Shown here: positions 8,137 through 16,507 of the stretch, one piece after another
Layout: every line of letters begins with the position of its first letter
Numbering within the stretch: the first letter of the stretch is position 1
Assembly (NCBI GenBank): GCA_947175325.1
Contig: CAMWME010000011.1
Span: 1 to 45,088, forward strand
Length of the DNA stretch: 45,088 nt
Direction of reading: 5' to 3'
Origin: an uncultured Clostridia bacterium
GTDB lineage: Bacteria > Bacillota > Clostridia > Christensenellales > Borkfalkiaceae
Translations under genes and position numbers: made by a program
Notes under the pieces: model-generated
The model's database searches: none
Seen by the model: only the letters and a program-made list of their open reading frames with translations
Told to the model about the DNA's origin: nothing

Positions 8137-9651
8137 TTACAGTATTTCCAAATTCTTGTGGAAGGACTTTCTGAACTCGTTTGCCGCCGCCATAGCGTTC
8201 TTTATTTCAAGAGTTGCATCGCCGTCGACTTCCGTCTTCATGATAACCGAGTCGCCGAGAATATCGCAATTAATACTCTTAATGGTTCCCGAGTCAGCCC
8301 TATCAAGGCTTTCGGCTATACGGAGCATAACGCCGAGCTTTTTGACGATTTCCAAATCGTCGTCGGAAATTATACCGCGGTATCTTGCCCAGTCGTAAGC
8401 GTTGATATCCTCTTTCTTGTGGCAGCACGCCGTGAACGCCGCAAGCACGATGTCCCTATGCGATACGCCGTAAAGCGTAGAATTCATAATCATATACCAG
8501 CTGTGGCGCTGATGGTTGTAGTATTTTATACGCATACCGCAGTCGTGCAGCATTGCCGCAACCTTTAAAATTTTGAGGTACTGGCGGGGGAACTTATGCA
8601 GCACCCTAAGCTGTTTAAAGAGCTGTATGCTTAAATTCACTACGTGCTCAACGTGGCTTTCTTCGCAGTCGTAATATTTAACGAGGGTCGTAAGCGAATA
8701 GTTGAGAACGTCCGCAATGGGTTTTTCAACCGTCATAGGAAGGGCTTGGTTGAACATAATTCCTTCCCTCAAACCCGCGCCCGAGAAAGTGAACTCGTTC
8801 ACGCCGATGTAGTTTACGAAGGATTTGATAACCGCAAGCGCCGCGGGAAGAATATCCGCTCTTTCGGCAGAAAGCCCCTTGATTTTCTTCTTCTTGTCCA
8901 AATCGAGCACTTTTATCATGTCGTAAACGGGAGTAAAGTCCTCAACGGGCATTTTATAGTTGTGTACCGTATCTAAGGGGTACTTGTGAACCATTTTGGT
9001 TATTTTGAAAAGATTTCTAAACGAGCCGCCCACGCCTATCATTTGAACGTCGGGGTCAAGCTCTTTAAGCCACTCGACCTCTTTTAACTGCTCGGTAACG
9101 TATTCTTCTATTTTCGCCGCTTGCTCTTCGGGCTTCAAACCGCCGTCCGAGAAAAGCCCCGTAAGCGTTACCGCACCGAAAGGCAAAGTAGTGTAGTTAA
9201 GCATATTTCTGCGGTTATAGTAGACGATTTTGGTCGAGCCGCCGCCAATTTCGAGCACGATGCCCTTGGGTATGTCCATCGTGTTTATCACGCCGCGATA
9301 TACCAAAACCGCCTCTTCCTCGGCGGAAAGCACGCGAATCTTTATCCCGCAAGTTGCTTGAATTTCGTCAAGAAAGCTGCGCTGATTTTTGGCGCGGCGA
9401 ACGGCAGCGGTTGCAACGGCGATTATCCTCGTAACGCCGCTTGAATCGCAAAGCTTTTTGAACATTTTTAAAGTTTTGATGGTTTCTGCAACGCGTGCGG
9501 GCTTCAAGAAGCCGTCCCGCTCCATATCTTGGCCTAAACGAACGCTTTCTTTCAGTTCGTCAACGACCATAAAATAACCTTCCGCAAAGAGGTTAACGAT
9601 AACTAATCTTGCAGAATTCGAGCCTAAATCTATGATGCCTATCTTTTCCAT
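8137..9651 (-). CDS. Ppx/GppA phosphatase with HD domain
   Basis: A 504-residue protein with an N-terminal exopolyphosphatase/pppGpp phosphatase domain (about residues 1-300; IGIIDLGSNSARL, then EIGGGSTKIVY as second phosphate loop) and a C-terminal HD-type helical domain (MLHDCG near residue 370). This architecture degrades polyphosphate and can hydrolyse pppGpp to ppGpp, linking phosphate stores to the stringent response. GAGGTG upstream of the ATG gives a good ribosome site, and an extended -10 promoter lies at 9711-9716. No polyphosphate kinase is in the window. The exact substrate is not decided by sequence. Confidence 0.92.
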   Translation of the reverse strand: MEKIGIIDLGSNSARLVIVNLFAEGYFMVVDELKESVRLGQDMERDGFLKPARVAETIKTLKMFKKLCDSSGVTRIIAVATAAVRRAKNQRSFLDEIQATCGIKIRVLSAEEEAVLVYRGVINTMDIPKGIVLEIGGGSTKIVYYNRRNMLNYTTLPFGAVTLTGLFSDGGLKPEEQAAKIEEYVTEQLKEVEWLKELDPDVQMIGVGGSFRNLFKITKMVHKYPLDTVHNYKMPVEDFTPVYDMIKVLDLDKKKKIKGLSAERADILPAALAVIKSFVNYIGVNEFTFSGAGLREGIMFNQALPMTVEKPIADVLNYSLTTLVKYYDCEESHVEHVVNLSIQLFKQLRVLHKFPRQYLKILKVAAMLHDCGMRIKYYNHQRHSWYMIMNSTLYGVSHRDIVLAAFTACCHKKEDINAYDWARYRGIISDDDLEIVKKLGVMLRIAESLDRADSGTIKSINCDILGDSVIMKTEVDGDATLEIKNAMAAANEFRKSFHKNLEIL

Positions 9652-9710
9652 AAAAACACCTCGGGCAGTAAATTTTGCCCAGACCGAAATTAGAATTATT
9701 TCGCTAAATG

Positions 9711-9739
9711 ATTATACCATATTGTTTGAAATTTGTACA
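9711..9739 (-). promoter_or_regulatory. Extended -10 promoter for the ppx-like gene
   Basis: The minus strand reads TGGTATAAT (TATAAT at 9711-9716) with a weak TGTACA at 9734-9739, 17 bases away. The leader contains a small GGGCA/TGCCC hairpin (9663-9680) just before the ribosome site. Confidence 0.55.
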
Positions 9740-9801
9740 TATTTTGCAAAAATTTTTGTGCAATGTGCACAATATATTTGACTTATGAGCGATAATAAAA
9801 T

Positions 9802-10614
9802 CTAAATTTGTAAATCCTTGACTTTTTTGTGAAGAACGGGGCAAACGAAGTCGGGAGCAATTTCCTTTAACGGTTCAAGCACGAAAGCGCGCTTAAAATA
9901 CTCGGGATGGGGAATTTGCAAGTCGTCGTCTTCAACGACTTTACGCCCGAAAAAGATTATATCTATATCCAGCGTTCTGTCGCCCCAGTGAACGGTGCGT
10001 ACCCTACCGCACGCCGCCTCTATGCGGTGAATCTCTTCAAGCAGCTGGCGGGGCGTAAAGTAGGTTTCGATTTCAACCGCACAGTTCAAAAACCCGTTTT
10101 TCGCAACGCCGCCGTAGGGCTCGGTTTCGATATAGGAAGAAACCTTCTTCAAGCTTATACCGCGCGTTTGGGACAGCATTTTCAAAGCCATATCAAAATA
10201 GTTCTTCCTATCCCCGACTGACGCGCCGAGCGAAAGCAACACCCTCTCTTTTTCCGCAACGGCGGTAACACCCACCGTGCCGAATTTGTGTTCAATAGGC
10301 GCTTGCGGCTTATAGACGGTAAGGCTGGCTTTTTTAAGATTTAACCCCTCTAAAAGCGCGTAGACCCCCGAATATGCCAGAGTTTCGATTAAATTATAGG
10401 TTTTTTCGGTTGCCGTTTTAACTAAAATATCGCACGCTTCGGCATAGTTTACCGTTGCGCTTAAATCGTCGTTTTTTGCCGCCGAATAAAAATCCACGTA
10501 CAAATCCGCATCAAAAATAAAGGTTTGCTGATTGACCTTTTCTTCTTTAAGCACGCCGTGGCAAGCGTTGACCTCAAGCCCGCGTATTAAAATTACGTTG
10601 TTTTCTTCTTTCAT
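9802..10614 (-). CDS. folBK: Bifunctional dihydroneopterin aldolase / HPPK
   Basis: A 270-residue fusion of two consecutive folate enzymes. Residues 1-118 are FolB (IRGLEVNACHGVLKEEK, then ETLAYSGVYALLEG), which cleaves dihydroneopterin to 6-hydroxymethyl-dihydropterin. From about residue 126 comes FolK (VLLSLGASVGDRKNYF, HWGDRTLDIDIIFFG, IPHPEYFKRAFVL), which pyrophosphorylates that product with ATP. The usual FolK LGSNLGD reads LGASVGD here. The fusion would channel the intermediate directly. Its start overlaps the folP stop by one base (TAATG). It is the last gene of the folate operon. Confidence 0.95.
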   Translation of the reverse strand: MKEENNVILIRGLEVNACHGVLKEEKVNQQTFIFDADLYVDFYSAAKNDDLSATVNYAEACDILVKTATEKTYNLIETLAYSGVYALLEGLNLKKASLTVYKPQAPIEHKFGTVGVTAVAEKERVLLSLGASVGDRKNYFDMALKMLSQTRGISLKKVSSYIETEPYGGVAKNGFLNCAVEIETYFTPRQLLEEIHRIEAACGRVRTVHWGDRTLDIDIIFFGRKVVEDDDLQIPHPEYFKRAFVLEPLKEIAPDFVCPVLHKKVKDLQI

Positions 10615-11390
10615 TATCCGCCGTACACCTCTTTTATTATTTCTACGTTTTCTTTTACGTCGTGCACCCGCACGAAAAGCACTCCTTTTTTTGCCGCAAG
10701 ACGGGTGCTTTCAAGCGTTTGCGGCAATCTGTCGGCCACGTTTCCGCCGAACATTGACTTTCTGCTTGCCCCCAAAAGCAAGGGGTAGCCGAGTGAAGTA
10801 AGCCTATCGTAGCCGTTTAAAAGCTCGAAGTTCTGCTCTTTTGACTTAGCAAATCCTATACCGCCGTCAAGAATTATTTTGTCTTTATCAATGCCCGCAT
10901 TTAACGCCAAATCGACGCTTTTTTGCAAGAATTTTTCAATTGCCCCCCACATATCCCCCAACAAACGCGATTTTGCGTTGTGCATTAGGCATACTGACGC
11001 GCCGTAACTTGCTACCGTTTCTGCCATATTTTTATCGTGGGTGAGTCCCCAAATATCGTTTATCATATCCGCACCTAAGATAAGCGCGGCGCGCGCACTC
11101 TTTTCAAAGTAGGTGTCAACGGAAACTGGAATATCGAAGTTTTCTTTAATAAGCATAAGGGGGCGCTGCAAGCGGGAGATTTCCTCGTCCGCGTTTACTT
11201 CGGTATAGTTCGGTCGTGTGGATTGTGCGCCGAGGTCGATAACCGCCGCCCCGTCTTTTACGGCGCGCTCGACAGCAAAAAGGAGCTTGTCCGAAGAAAC
11301 TCGGCTCTCCTCCCAAAAGCTGTCTGGCGTAAGATTTATTATCGCCATGACGTAGGTATAATTTTCAAAGACGGTTTTTCCGATTTTCAT
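10614..11390 (-). CDS. folP: Dihydropteroate synthase
   Basis: A 258-residue TIM-barrel enzyme that joins hydroxymethyl-dihydropterin pyrophosphate to p-aminobenzoate; it is the sulfonamide target. Conserved stretches are IINLTPDSFWEESR (residues 17-30), DLGAQSTRPNYTEV, VDTYFEKSA, DGGIGFAK and LLLGASRKSMFG. Some positions are unusual compared with common FolP (NVTPDSFSDGG, DPGIGFGK), but the key Asn, Arg and Lys sites are kept. It starts two bases after the folE stop without a clear Shine-Dalgarno site, so it depends on coupling. It is slightly short for the family. Confidence 0.93.
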   Translation of the reverse strand: MKIGKTVFENYTYVMAIINLTPDSFWEESRVSSDKLLFAVERAVKDGAAVIDLGAQSTRPNYTEVNADEEISRLQRPLMLIKENFDIPVSVDTYFEKSARAALILGADMINDIWGLTHDKNMAETVASYGASVCLMHNAKSRLLGDMWGAIEKFLQKSVDLALNAGIDKDKIILDGGIGFAKSKEQNFELLNGYDRLTSLGYPLLLGASRKSMFGGNVADRLPQTLESTRLAAKKGVLFVRVHDVKENVEIIKEVYGG

Positions 11391-11392
11391 AT

Positions 11393-11938
11393 TTATTTTA
11401 AAAGCGCTAAAACTTCCTTTTTCTTATCTTCGCCGAAGTTACCGAGCGCGCAGTAGGTTACCGTTTTGCTGCCGGCCTTCTTTACGCCGCGGCAAGTCAT
11501 ACAAGTATGCTCCGCCTCACACGCAACGAAAACGCCCTTAGGCTTCAAAACGCGCATAATTTCCTCGGCGATTTGCCGTGTAAGCCTTTCTTGAATTTGC
11601 AAGCGGCGGGCAAAAACCTCTACGGTGCGCGCCAGCTTGGAAAGCCCCACCACCTTGCCGTCGGGAATGTACGCAATTGCTATCTTGCCGAAGAAAGGCA
11701 TAAGGTGATGCTCGCAAAGGGACGAAAAGTAAATATCGCTTTCAACCACCATATCGCCGCTGCTTGCACTGAACGTACGGGAAAGATGTTCTTCCGCAGT
11801 CTGCCCCTCGCCCGAAAGAAGCTCGGCGTAGGCGTCGGCAACGCGGCGCGGAGTGTCCTTTAAGCCCTCTCTGTTTCTGTCTTCTCCGAGGGCGTCAAGC
11901 AAATCTTCAACCGCCTTTATAACCTTTTCTCTATCCAT
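11393..11938 (-). CDS. folE: GTP cyclohydrolase I (FolE)
   Basis: A 181-residue enzyme that converts GTP to dihydroneopterin triphosphate, the first step of folate synthesis. The zinc and active-site motifs are [10 protein letters not shown] and [11 protein letters not shown], with the usual [23 protein letters not shown] between them. I place the start at the ATG at 11938 (MDREKV), because AAGGGAGG lies seven bases upstream; a longer frame to 11974 would lose it. With this start the gene overlaps the end of folC by 22 bases. Confidence 0.95.
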   Translation of the reverse strand: MDREKVIKAVEDLLDALGEDRNREGLKDTPRRVADAYAELLSGEGQTAEEHLSRTFSASSGDMVVESDIYFSSLCEHHLMPFFGKIAIAYIPDGKVVGLSKLARTVEVFARRLQIQERLTRQIAEEIMRVLKPKGVFVACEAEHTCMTCRGVKKAGSKTVTYCALGNFGEDKKKEVLALLK

Positions 11939-13065
11939 TCTTTTGCCTCCCTTAAAAGCGTAAACGAACCGCACACTACTATAGCTCTTCCTTGCGTTTT
12001 TTCAAGCGCGGCGGTTAAATTTTCGCATTCCCCCGCACATATCCCGCAGTTTACGCACTCTTTCTTCAGTTTTTCCATATCAATATTTCTCGGGCTGTCG
12101 CACGGAACGAGCGTTACCGAAGCAGCAAAAGTCTTTATAATTTCAAGGTTTTTGCTTACGTTTTTATCCGATAAACTGCCGTAAATGACCTCAGCTTTGC
12201 CGAATTTGGCCGTTATTAGCTCCGCAAGCGGCCCGAAAGCCGATGGGTTGTGCGCCCCGTCTAGCACGTACGCCGTGCCGTCTTTTGTCGTCAAAATCTC
12301 GCATCTTCCGCCAAGAAAAGCGCGATTGACCCCCATATATATTGAAGTTTCGTCAATTTTCAACAGTTTTGCAACCTCGATTGCAAGCCCCGCGTTATAC
12401 TTTTGCGCCTCGCCGTGCATAGGCGGATTTTCGTACTTTTCCGCAACGATGGCACCTAAATTTTTAAAATACCGTATAACTTCGGGTGGATTATACCCGC
12501 TTACCACGGCGGGGCAGTTATTAATTATGCCCGCTTTGTGTTTGCAAATGTCCGTAAGCGTATTGCCGAGTATAGCCGTATGCTCTAACCCCATTGAAGT
12601 AATAACCGCAACTTCCTTTTTAAAAATTGCGTTAGTTGCGTCATATGTGCCGCCCAATCCGCACTCTACCACTGCGTACTCGCAACCCGCAAGCGCAAAG
12701 GCGTACAGCGCACCCGCCGTTTCCACCTCGAACTGGGTTGCCCCGTCCGCGCTCGCCAAAGCATGTCCGAATGCGCGTGCGTACAGTTCTTTGTCAACGG
12801 GCTTGCCGTCTATCCTAAACTGTTCGAGATAGTCGAACACCGCCGGTGAAGTGAATGTGCCGACCTTTTTCCCGGCGGCAATTAGAATTTGCGTTAAATA
12901 CTCCGCAACCGAGCCTTTACCGTTCGTACCCGCGATATGAATGATTTTCAGTTTTTTATCGGGGCAGTCGAGCGCGTTCAAAAGCTTGCGCGTGCGCTCG
13001 GTGCCGAAATCCATACCCCTTCCGCTAAGCGAAAAAACGGCGGATAATACTTCGTTGTAAGTCAA
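11917..13065 (-). CDS. folC: Folylpolyglutamate synthase / dihydrofolate synthase
   Basis: A 382-residue Mur-ligase-type ATPase that adds glutamate to dihydropteroate and folates. [15 protein letters not shown] is the P-loop, [25 protein letters not shown] the metal-binding region, and VLDGAHNP the C-terminal domain motif. It is a little short (typical 410-430). The start is a TTG at 13063-13065, chosen because GAGGTA sits five bases upstream and no better ATG is near. It is the first gene of folC-folE-folP-folBK. A good promoter lies directly upstream. Confidence 0.93.
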   Translation of the reverse strand: MTYNEVLSAVFSLSGRGMDFGTERTRKLLNALDCPDKKLKIIHIAGTNGKGSVAEYLTQILIAAGKKVGTFTSPAVFDYLEQFRIDGKPVDKELYARAFGHALASADGATQFEVETAGALYAFALAGCEYAVVECGLGGTYDATNAIFKKEVAVITSMGLEHTAILGNTLTDICKHKAGIINNCPAVVSGYNPPEVIRYFKNLGAIVAEKYENPPMHGEAQKYNAGLAIEVAKLLKIDETSIYMGVNRAFLGGRCEILTTKDGTAYVLDGAHNPSAFGPLAELITAKFGKAEVIYGSLSDKNVSKNLEIIKTFAASVTLVPCDSPRNIDMEKLKKECVNCGICAGECENLTAALEKTQGRAIVVCGSFTLLREAKEWIEKRL

Positions 13066-13091
13066 AAAATTACCTCAAAAACTTACGAGGA

Positions 13092-13120
13092 ATTATAGCA
13101 CATATGGGCAAATAAAGCAA
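13092..13120 (-). promoter_or_regulatory. Promoter of the folate operon
   Basis: The minus strand reads TTGCTT (13115-13120), exactly 17 bases, TATAAT (13092-13097) with TGC before the -10 element. Transcription would start near 13085, about 20 bases before the TTG start of folC. Confidence 0.75.
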
Positions 13121-13154
13121 GAATATTGTAAATTATTTTGAGAATACTAATTTT

Positions 13155-13829
13155 ATGGCATTGATATTTATTCGCACTGCAATCATATTCGTAACGCTGC
13201 TTTTCGTTATGCGACTGATGGGCAAAAGCCAAATCGGCGAGATGCAACCGTTTGAGTTCGTAATAAGCTTAGTAATAGCCGAGCTTGCGTGCATACCCAT
13301 GGCGGATACTTCCATACCCATTTTATACGGAATTATCGCCATAATAACTATTTTCATACTTCACCAAATAGTTTGGCTGTTCCAGCTTTGGTTTAAGCCC
13401 GTAAAGAACGTTATAAGCGGCAAGCCTTCTGTCGTCATAAACAAGAACGGCATTGACGAGTTCCAGTTAAAGAAGAATAACCTTGACGTATCCGACCTTA
13501 TAGAAAGTATGCGCGTTGCGGGGTACTTCAATCTTGACGACGTGTACTACGGGCTGTTCGAGGCGAACGGCTCATTTTCCGCGCTTCCGAAAGAGGAAGT
13601 TACCTCCACCTCACTTCCTATGATTCTTATCGACAGAGGCACGCCCGACAAAAAGAACCTAACCCGCTGCGGCTTTGACGACGAAAGACTTAATAAGCTT
13701 TTAAAAGAGCAAAACGCCAAATTGAAGGAAGTCGTGGTTATGACGGTCAACGGCGAAGGACGGGTCTACTTCCAAAAGCGGGGCGAGAAATACAAAATTT
13801 TACAAGTTGAGGTAAACGGAGAATGGTAA
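13155..13829 (+). CDS. DUF421 (YetF/YcaP-type) membrane protein
   Basis: A 224-residue membrane protein of the DUF421 family. Three hydrophobic helices fill the first 80 residues (including the family motif FVMRLMGKSQIGEMQPFEFVIS), followed by a soluble cytosolic alpha/beta domain of about 130 residues with DLIESMRVAGYFNLDDVYYGLFEANGS split over its core. The family is common in spore-formers; its function is not established. There is no obvious ribosome site. An AATACT element ends six bases before the ATG, so the transcript might lack a leader, though the -35 element is poor. Its end overlaps the next gene by seven bases. Confidence 0.92.
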   Translation: MALIFIRTAIIFVTLLFVMRLMGKSQIGEMQPFEFVISLVIAELACIPMADTSIPILYGIIAIITIFILHQIVWLFQLWFKPVKNVISGKPSVVINKNGIDEFQLKKNNLDVSDLIESMRVAGYFNLDDVYYGLFEANGSFSALPKEEVTSTSLPMILIDRGTPDKKNLTRCGFDDERLNKLLKEQNAKLKEVVVMTVNGEGRVYFQKRGEKYKILQVEVNGEW

Positions 13830-14200
13830 AAGCGATTTGCTACACGGTTGCGGCTATCCTACTTTGCATAGGCTTGTTTATCTTTGCGGAGTGGTATTTG
13901 GATAAGCAATTCGAAGAATTTTCCGCCGCGCTTGACAGCCTTTATACAAAAATCGAGGACGAAACGGCTACGCAAGAGGACGGCTTTGCCGTAAGAACTC
14001 TTTGGGAAGACAAAAAGTCAAAGCTTCAAATATTGGTGCCGCACAACGATATATCTTATATCGACTATTGGCTGAGCGAGGCTTGCGGACTTTTATATAA
14101 CGGGCAATACGATTTGGCGCTCGGGAAAATAGAAGTTTTAAAAGAAATTTCAAAAAACCTACCCGACGCATACAGCATCAAGCTGGAAAATATCTTTTAA
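13823..14200 (+). CDS. DUF4363 family protein, partner of the DUF421 protein
   Basis: A 125-residue protein with an N-terminal membrane anchor (about residues 4-23) and a helical exterior domain rich in acidic residues. Size, anchor and position directly behind a DUF421 gene match the DUF4363 family. Ribosome site GGAG precedes the ATG within the end of the DUF421 gene, so the pair is translationally coupled. Function unknown; a physical complex of the two is likely from conserved pairing. Confidence 0.8.
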   Translation: MVKAICYTVAAILLCIGLFIFAEWYLDKQFEEFSAALDSLYTKIEDETATQEDGFAVRTLWEDKKSKLQILVPHNDISYIDYWLSEACGLLYNGQYDLALGKIEVLKEISKNLPDAYSIKLENIF

Positions 14201-14207
14201 TAAAAAA

Positions 14208-14233
14208 GCCGCCGCGCTAAATTGCGCGGCGGC
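14208..14233 (-). terminator. Bidirectional terminator between DUF4363 and the ylmC-like gene
   Basis: GCCGCCGCGC (14208-14217), a 6-base loop and GCGCGGCGGC (14224-14233) form a 10-bp stem with six U following on the minus strand, ending the ylmC-like transcript. On the plus strand the tail is weaker. Confidence 0.8.
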
Positions 14234-14237
14234 TATA

Positions 14238-14305
14238 TTTGATTTGTGATTAGCCGGTTTTACAGTAAAGCAATTAAGATACTAGGTTAAGCGGAACGCT
14301 TATTC
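14238..14305 (-). repeat. 68-bp 3'-end repeat, copy 2
   Basis: The same length and order of blocks as the copy at 6400-6467: last codon GAA plus stop, TAAGCG-TTC-CGCTTA hairpin, AGTATCTTAATT, the distal AATCAC block, then a GC-rich terminator hairpin. The central 19 bases are the least conserved, while both ends are nearly identical. Confidence 0.75.
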
Positions 14306-14665
14306 GTATTCATCATAGTTACGCCTATCGTGCCTCGGCGGCGGGCAGTTATTAGGCGGGCAAGGCGGTGGACAATTGTTGGGCGGGCACGGCGGAAAAT
14401 CGGGCTTAGGCGGCTTGGGCGGGCGCTCGTTTTTATCTTCACCGTACTTTACGAGCACGGCGTCCTTGCCTATCTTCACCACTTGCTTTATGGGTATAAA
14501 GACTTCTTGCTTGGAAAACTTAAAGCCCTTACAGCCCGTAACCGTAAAACCGAGAACGTCGCTTTCGGGAAAGGTGAAGCTTAAATCGCACACCTTGCCC
14601 ATATTCTTGCCGTCGTTTAAATTGATAACGTCCTTTTGTTTTAGGGCGGTAAAGTTAACTTCCAT
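14300..14665 (-). CDS. YlmC/YmxH-type PRC-barrel protein with Pro/Cys-rich tail
   Basis: A 121-residue protein. Residues 1-78 form a PRC-barrel domain like the YlmC/YmxH sporulation family (LKQKDVINLNDGKNMGKVCDL, then the beta-rich ESDVLGFTVTGCKGF and EVFIPIKQVVKIGKDAVLVKY). The family is conserved in spore-formers beside sigG or in the ylm cluster, but its role is unclear. The last 40 residues are unusual: a low-complexity tail with CPPNNCPPP repeated twice and four cysteines, suggesting disulfide or metal-linked packing. The gene was probably next to sigG before the cassette at 15.5-17.1 kb intervened. No Shine-Dalgarno site is visible. Confidence 0.82.
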   Translation of the reverse strand: MEVNFTALKQKDVINLNDGKNMGKVCDLSFTFPESDVLGFTVTGCKGFKFSKQEVFIPIKQVVKIGKDAVLVKYGEDKNERPPKPPKPDFPPCPPNNCPPPCPPNNCPPPRHDRRNYDEYE

Positions 14666-14676
14666 AATATAAAAAT

Positions 14677-14710
14677 ATGCACGAAGGCTTTATAAATTGC
14701 CTTCGTGCAT
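14677..14710 (-). terminator. Terminator after the CvpA-like gene
   Basis: A 12-bp stem, ATGCACGAAGGC (14677-14688) and GCCTTCGTGCAT (14699-14710), with a U-rich stretch following on the minus strand. It ends only 11 bases before the ylmC-like start codon. Confidence 0.75.
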
Positions 14711-14716
14711 TAAATT

Positions 14717-15289
14717 TTAAATAAGTCCGATTAAGATTGCCGCCGTGCTTGCCTCGTCGGAAGGACGCAAGAACTCGAAAAGCCTATCGAGCCTTAAAGC
14801 GCCGCCCGCCAAGTATTCGCTGAAATTGTCCGCCGTAGGCCCGCCGACCCAACCGATAAGGAAGAATACGAAGAACAAAATAAGAAGCAGTATCAAAAGG
14901 AAAAACACGGCGCCCATAATACGGTTCATAATTTTAATAACTTTGTTTTCGCTTTCGGAAACGGCTTTAATTATTTTAACTACTATAAACCTTAAAAGCC
15001 AAACTACTACGAACAGTATTATATAGTACAGAATAACTTGGACGTTAAGCTTACCGAGGAATTGGCAGAACCAGTTTTCGTTTGCCATAATCGCTTCTTG
15101 GATTTTGTCCAGAAGGGGTTCGCACGTCCCGTAGAACGCCGTGCCGATAAATACGCAAACTACTACGGAAATTATTATACCGAAAATTCCGGTAGTAAAA
15201 AATTTGAAAATTCCTCCGAAACCGAACAGCGCGCCAAGAACCAACCCGCCGAGTATTATTCCGAGAAATATCCAATCAACGACAATCAT
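14717..15289 (-). CDS. CvpA-like integral membrane protein
   Basis: A 190-residue protein with four predicted membrane helices: VVDWIFLGIILGGLVLGALFG at the start, a second near residues 32-52, and two more at residues 85-110 and 125-148. The start and the spacing of the helices resemble the CvpA family (colicin V production, also found in sporulating bacteria), but similarity is only at the level of architecture. It ends in a soluble tail of about 40 residues. It lies between the displaced sigG fragment and the ylmC-like gene with its own terminator. Function unknown. Confidence 0.7.
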   Translation of the reverse strand: MIVVDWIFLGIILGGLVLGALFGFGGIFKFFTTGIFGIIISVVVCVFIGTAFYGTCEPLLDKIQEAIMANENWFCQFLGKLNVQVILYYIILFVVVWLLRFIVVKIIKAVSESENKVIKIMNRIMGAVFFLLILLLILFFVFFLIGWVGGPTADNFSEYLAGGALRLDRLFEFLRPSDEASTAAILIGLI

Positions 15290-15360
15290 AGATACACCTA
15301 TGTATTAATTATAGCTTATTTTATTAAAAAAGTAAACAATAAATTACGATTAAGTTTTAA

Positions 15361-15388
15361 GGCGCGGCGATTTAAAAATCGCCGCGCC
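15361..15388 (-). terminator. Hairpin behind the sigG 3'-end fragment
   Basis: A 13-bp perfect stem, GGCGCGGCGATTT (15361-15373) with AAATCGCCGCGCC (15376-15388), starts seven bases beyond the fragment's stop codon. It probably was, or is, the terminator of a full sigG transcript, now separated from the gene. Confidence 0.65.
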
Positions 15389-15394
15389 CCTTTT

Positions 15395-15550
15395 CTATGA
15401 TATACAAGCTTTGATTTGTTTTAATGCAGTCTTTTCTAAGCGCGATACTTGCGCTTGGGATATGCCTACCTCGCGGGAAATTTCCGTTTGGGTTTTGCCC
15501 TCGAAGTACCTTAAAAACAGTATCTTTTTCTCTCTGCTATTTAATTTGTA
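15395..15550 (-). pseudogene. Partial sigG copy (3' end only, about 51 codons)
   Basis: This encodes YKLNSREKKILFLRYFEG and continues, identically to the SigG C-terminus, to KQIKACIS and a TAG stop. Just upstream in the same frame is a TGA (15551-15553), so no start or sigma domain 2 is present and the piece cannot be functional. Over the last 46 codons, 14 codons differ from sigG and all 14 are synonymous; the stop differs too (TAG against TAA). The four residues before (KLNS against HLEG) diverge. It lies in the same orientation as sigG, about 1.75 kb further downstream. The pattern means that the fragment and the resident end both come from working sigG genes that had diverged. Confidence 0.9.
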
Positions 15551-15586
15551 TCATTACTTATATCTTTATTATAAACGATTGAAATT

Positions 15587-15847
15587 TTAAGGTTGCTCTT
15601 TATACCAGTACGGTTTTCTTTCAAAGCCAACGTGGTAAACTATGTACTGCGAAACAACTTGATGCTCCCCGATATTTAAAATAAAAAAATTTTTTTCCTG
15701 CGCCACGAGCCTTCCGCCGCGAGACAGAGCGTCGTTAAGGCGCTCCGTCTGTTTTGCTATCGCGGCTTCATCGGGCATTTTTTCAGGATCCGTATTTCCC
15801 ACTACATACCGTATCACAAATTTATTGTCGCTCAACGAGTACGCCAT
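15587..15847 (-). CDS. Small cassette protein of unknown function
   Basis: An 86-residue soluble protein that I do not recognise. It begins with a beta-strand-like KFVIRYVVGNTDP, has a charged helix rich in Glu/Gln/Arg (about residues 26-45), and a C-terminal IGEHQVVSQYIVYHVGFERKP that looks like a compact alpha/beta fold. It contains no membrane segment and no cysteine. It is the third and last gene of the DUF2589 cassette, 18 bases after the second gene, with GAGGGG about 12 bases before its ATG. It may be an adaptor or partner of the two larger proteins, but this rests only on position. Confidence 0.72.
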   Translation of the reverse strand: MAYSLSDNKFVIRYVVGNTDPEKMPDEAAIAKQTERLNDALSRGGRLVAQEKNFFILNIGEHQVVSQYIVYHVGFERKPYWYKEQP

Positions 15848-15865
15848 TATACGCCTTTACCCCTC

Positions 15866-16492
15866 TTACTTCGCATCCTTTTCCGCTTGCTTGTTTTTAG
15901 CAACCGACGAAGGCGCAACCGCACTGGATATAATGTCGAGCATACGCATAAGACCTTCGGGGGTCTTTTGCTGACTTGCGTGCACTTCGACGTGATACTT
16001 GGCGGAATTATCGCTCGACCTCGTATTCTTTTCATGACAAGCAATCGAGCCCTTAATTTTTACGTCCATTTTGAAAGGTCCTACCTTTAATCCGGCGCTT
16101 GCATCAATCGAACCGTTTTTGTCGCTTGAACTTTCAGACGAAGTAGACGATTTCACTTCCATATCGAAAGTTATGTCGACCTTGTCTATGGAAAGTGCGG
16201 GGACGTTTACGATTGCAAGCAAAGGCACTTCCATGTTGACCGTTTCGCTTGCCGCCTTTTCGGGGTCGTTGCTTTCAGCCGCACGCGAAAACGAGAAGTT
16301 TGCCGTGCGTACACGCCTAGTCGCACTGCCCTCTTCGGGTTCGCACAGTCCCACGGATTCTATGAAATCCAGCGTCGAGCGCGCAAGCATCGTCTGGGCG
16401 TTGCACGCGGCGCTTAAAGGACCGCCTATCAACGCAGCCATATCAAGCCCGTTGAATTGATTGGAAATTGAAACTAATTCGGTATTTGCCAT
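15866..16492 (-). CDS. DUF2589-type protein A
   Basis: A 208-residue protein of the DUF2589 type. Residues 1-48 are a helical N-terminus with GLDMAALIGGPLSAACNAQ, then VRTANFSFSRA and the family core VPLLAIVNVPALSIDKVDI followed by TFDMEVKSS. A Ser/Asp-rich loop (about residues 117-130) leads to further beta strands and the C-terminal KTPEGLMRMLDIISSAV. It has no signal peptide or membrane helix. It shares both the core and the tail motif with the next protein, so the two are paralogues. AGGAGG eight bases before the ATG gives strong translation. The family has no established function. It sits in the cassette between the two sigG 3' ends. Confidence 0.8.
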   Translation of the reverse strand: MANTELVSISNQFNGLDMAALIGGPLSAACNAQTMLARSTLDFIESVGLCEPEEGSATRRVRTANFSFSRAAESNDPEKAASETVNMEVPLLAIVNVPALSIDKVDITFDMEVKSSTSSESSSDKNGSIDASAGLKVGPFKMDVKIKGSIACHEKNTRSSDNSAKYHVEVHASQQKTPEGLMRMLDIISSAVAPSSVAKNKQAEKDAK

Positions 16493-16507
16493 TTATTTTT
16501 CCTCCTT

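Noticed and set aside
15395-15550. A second small sigma factor gene
   Set aside because: A stop lies directly upstream in frame and only region 4 is present, so it is a fragment and not a gene.
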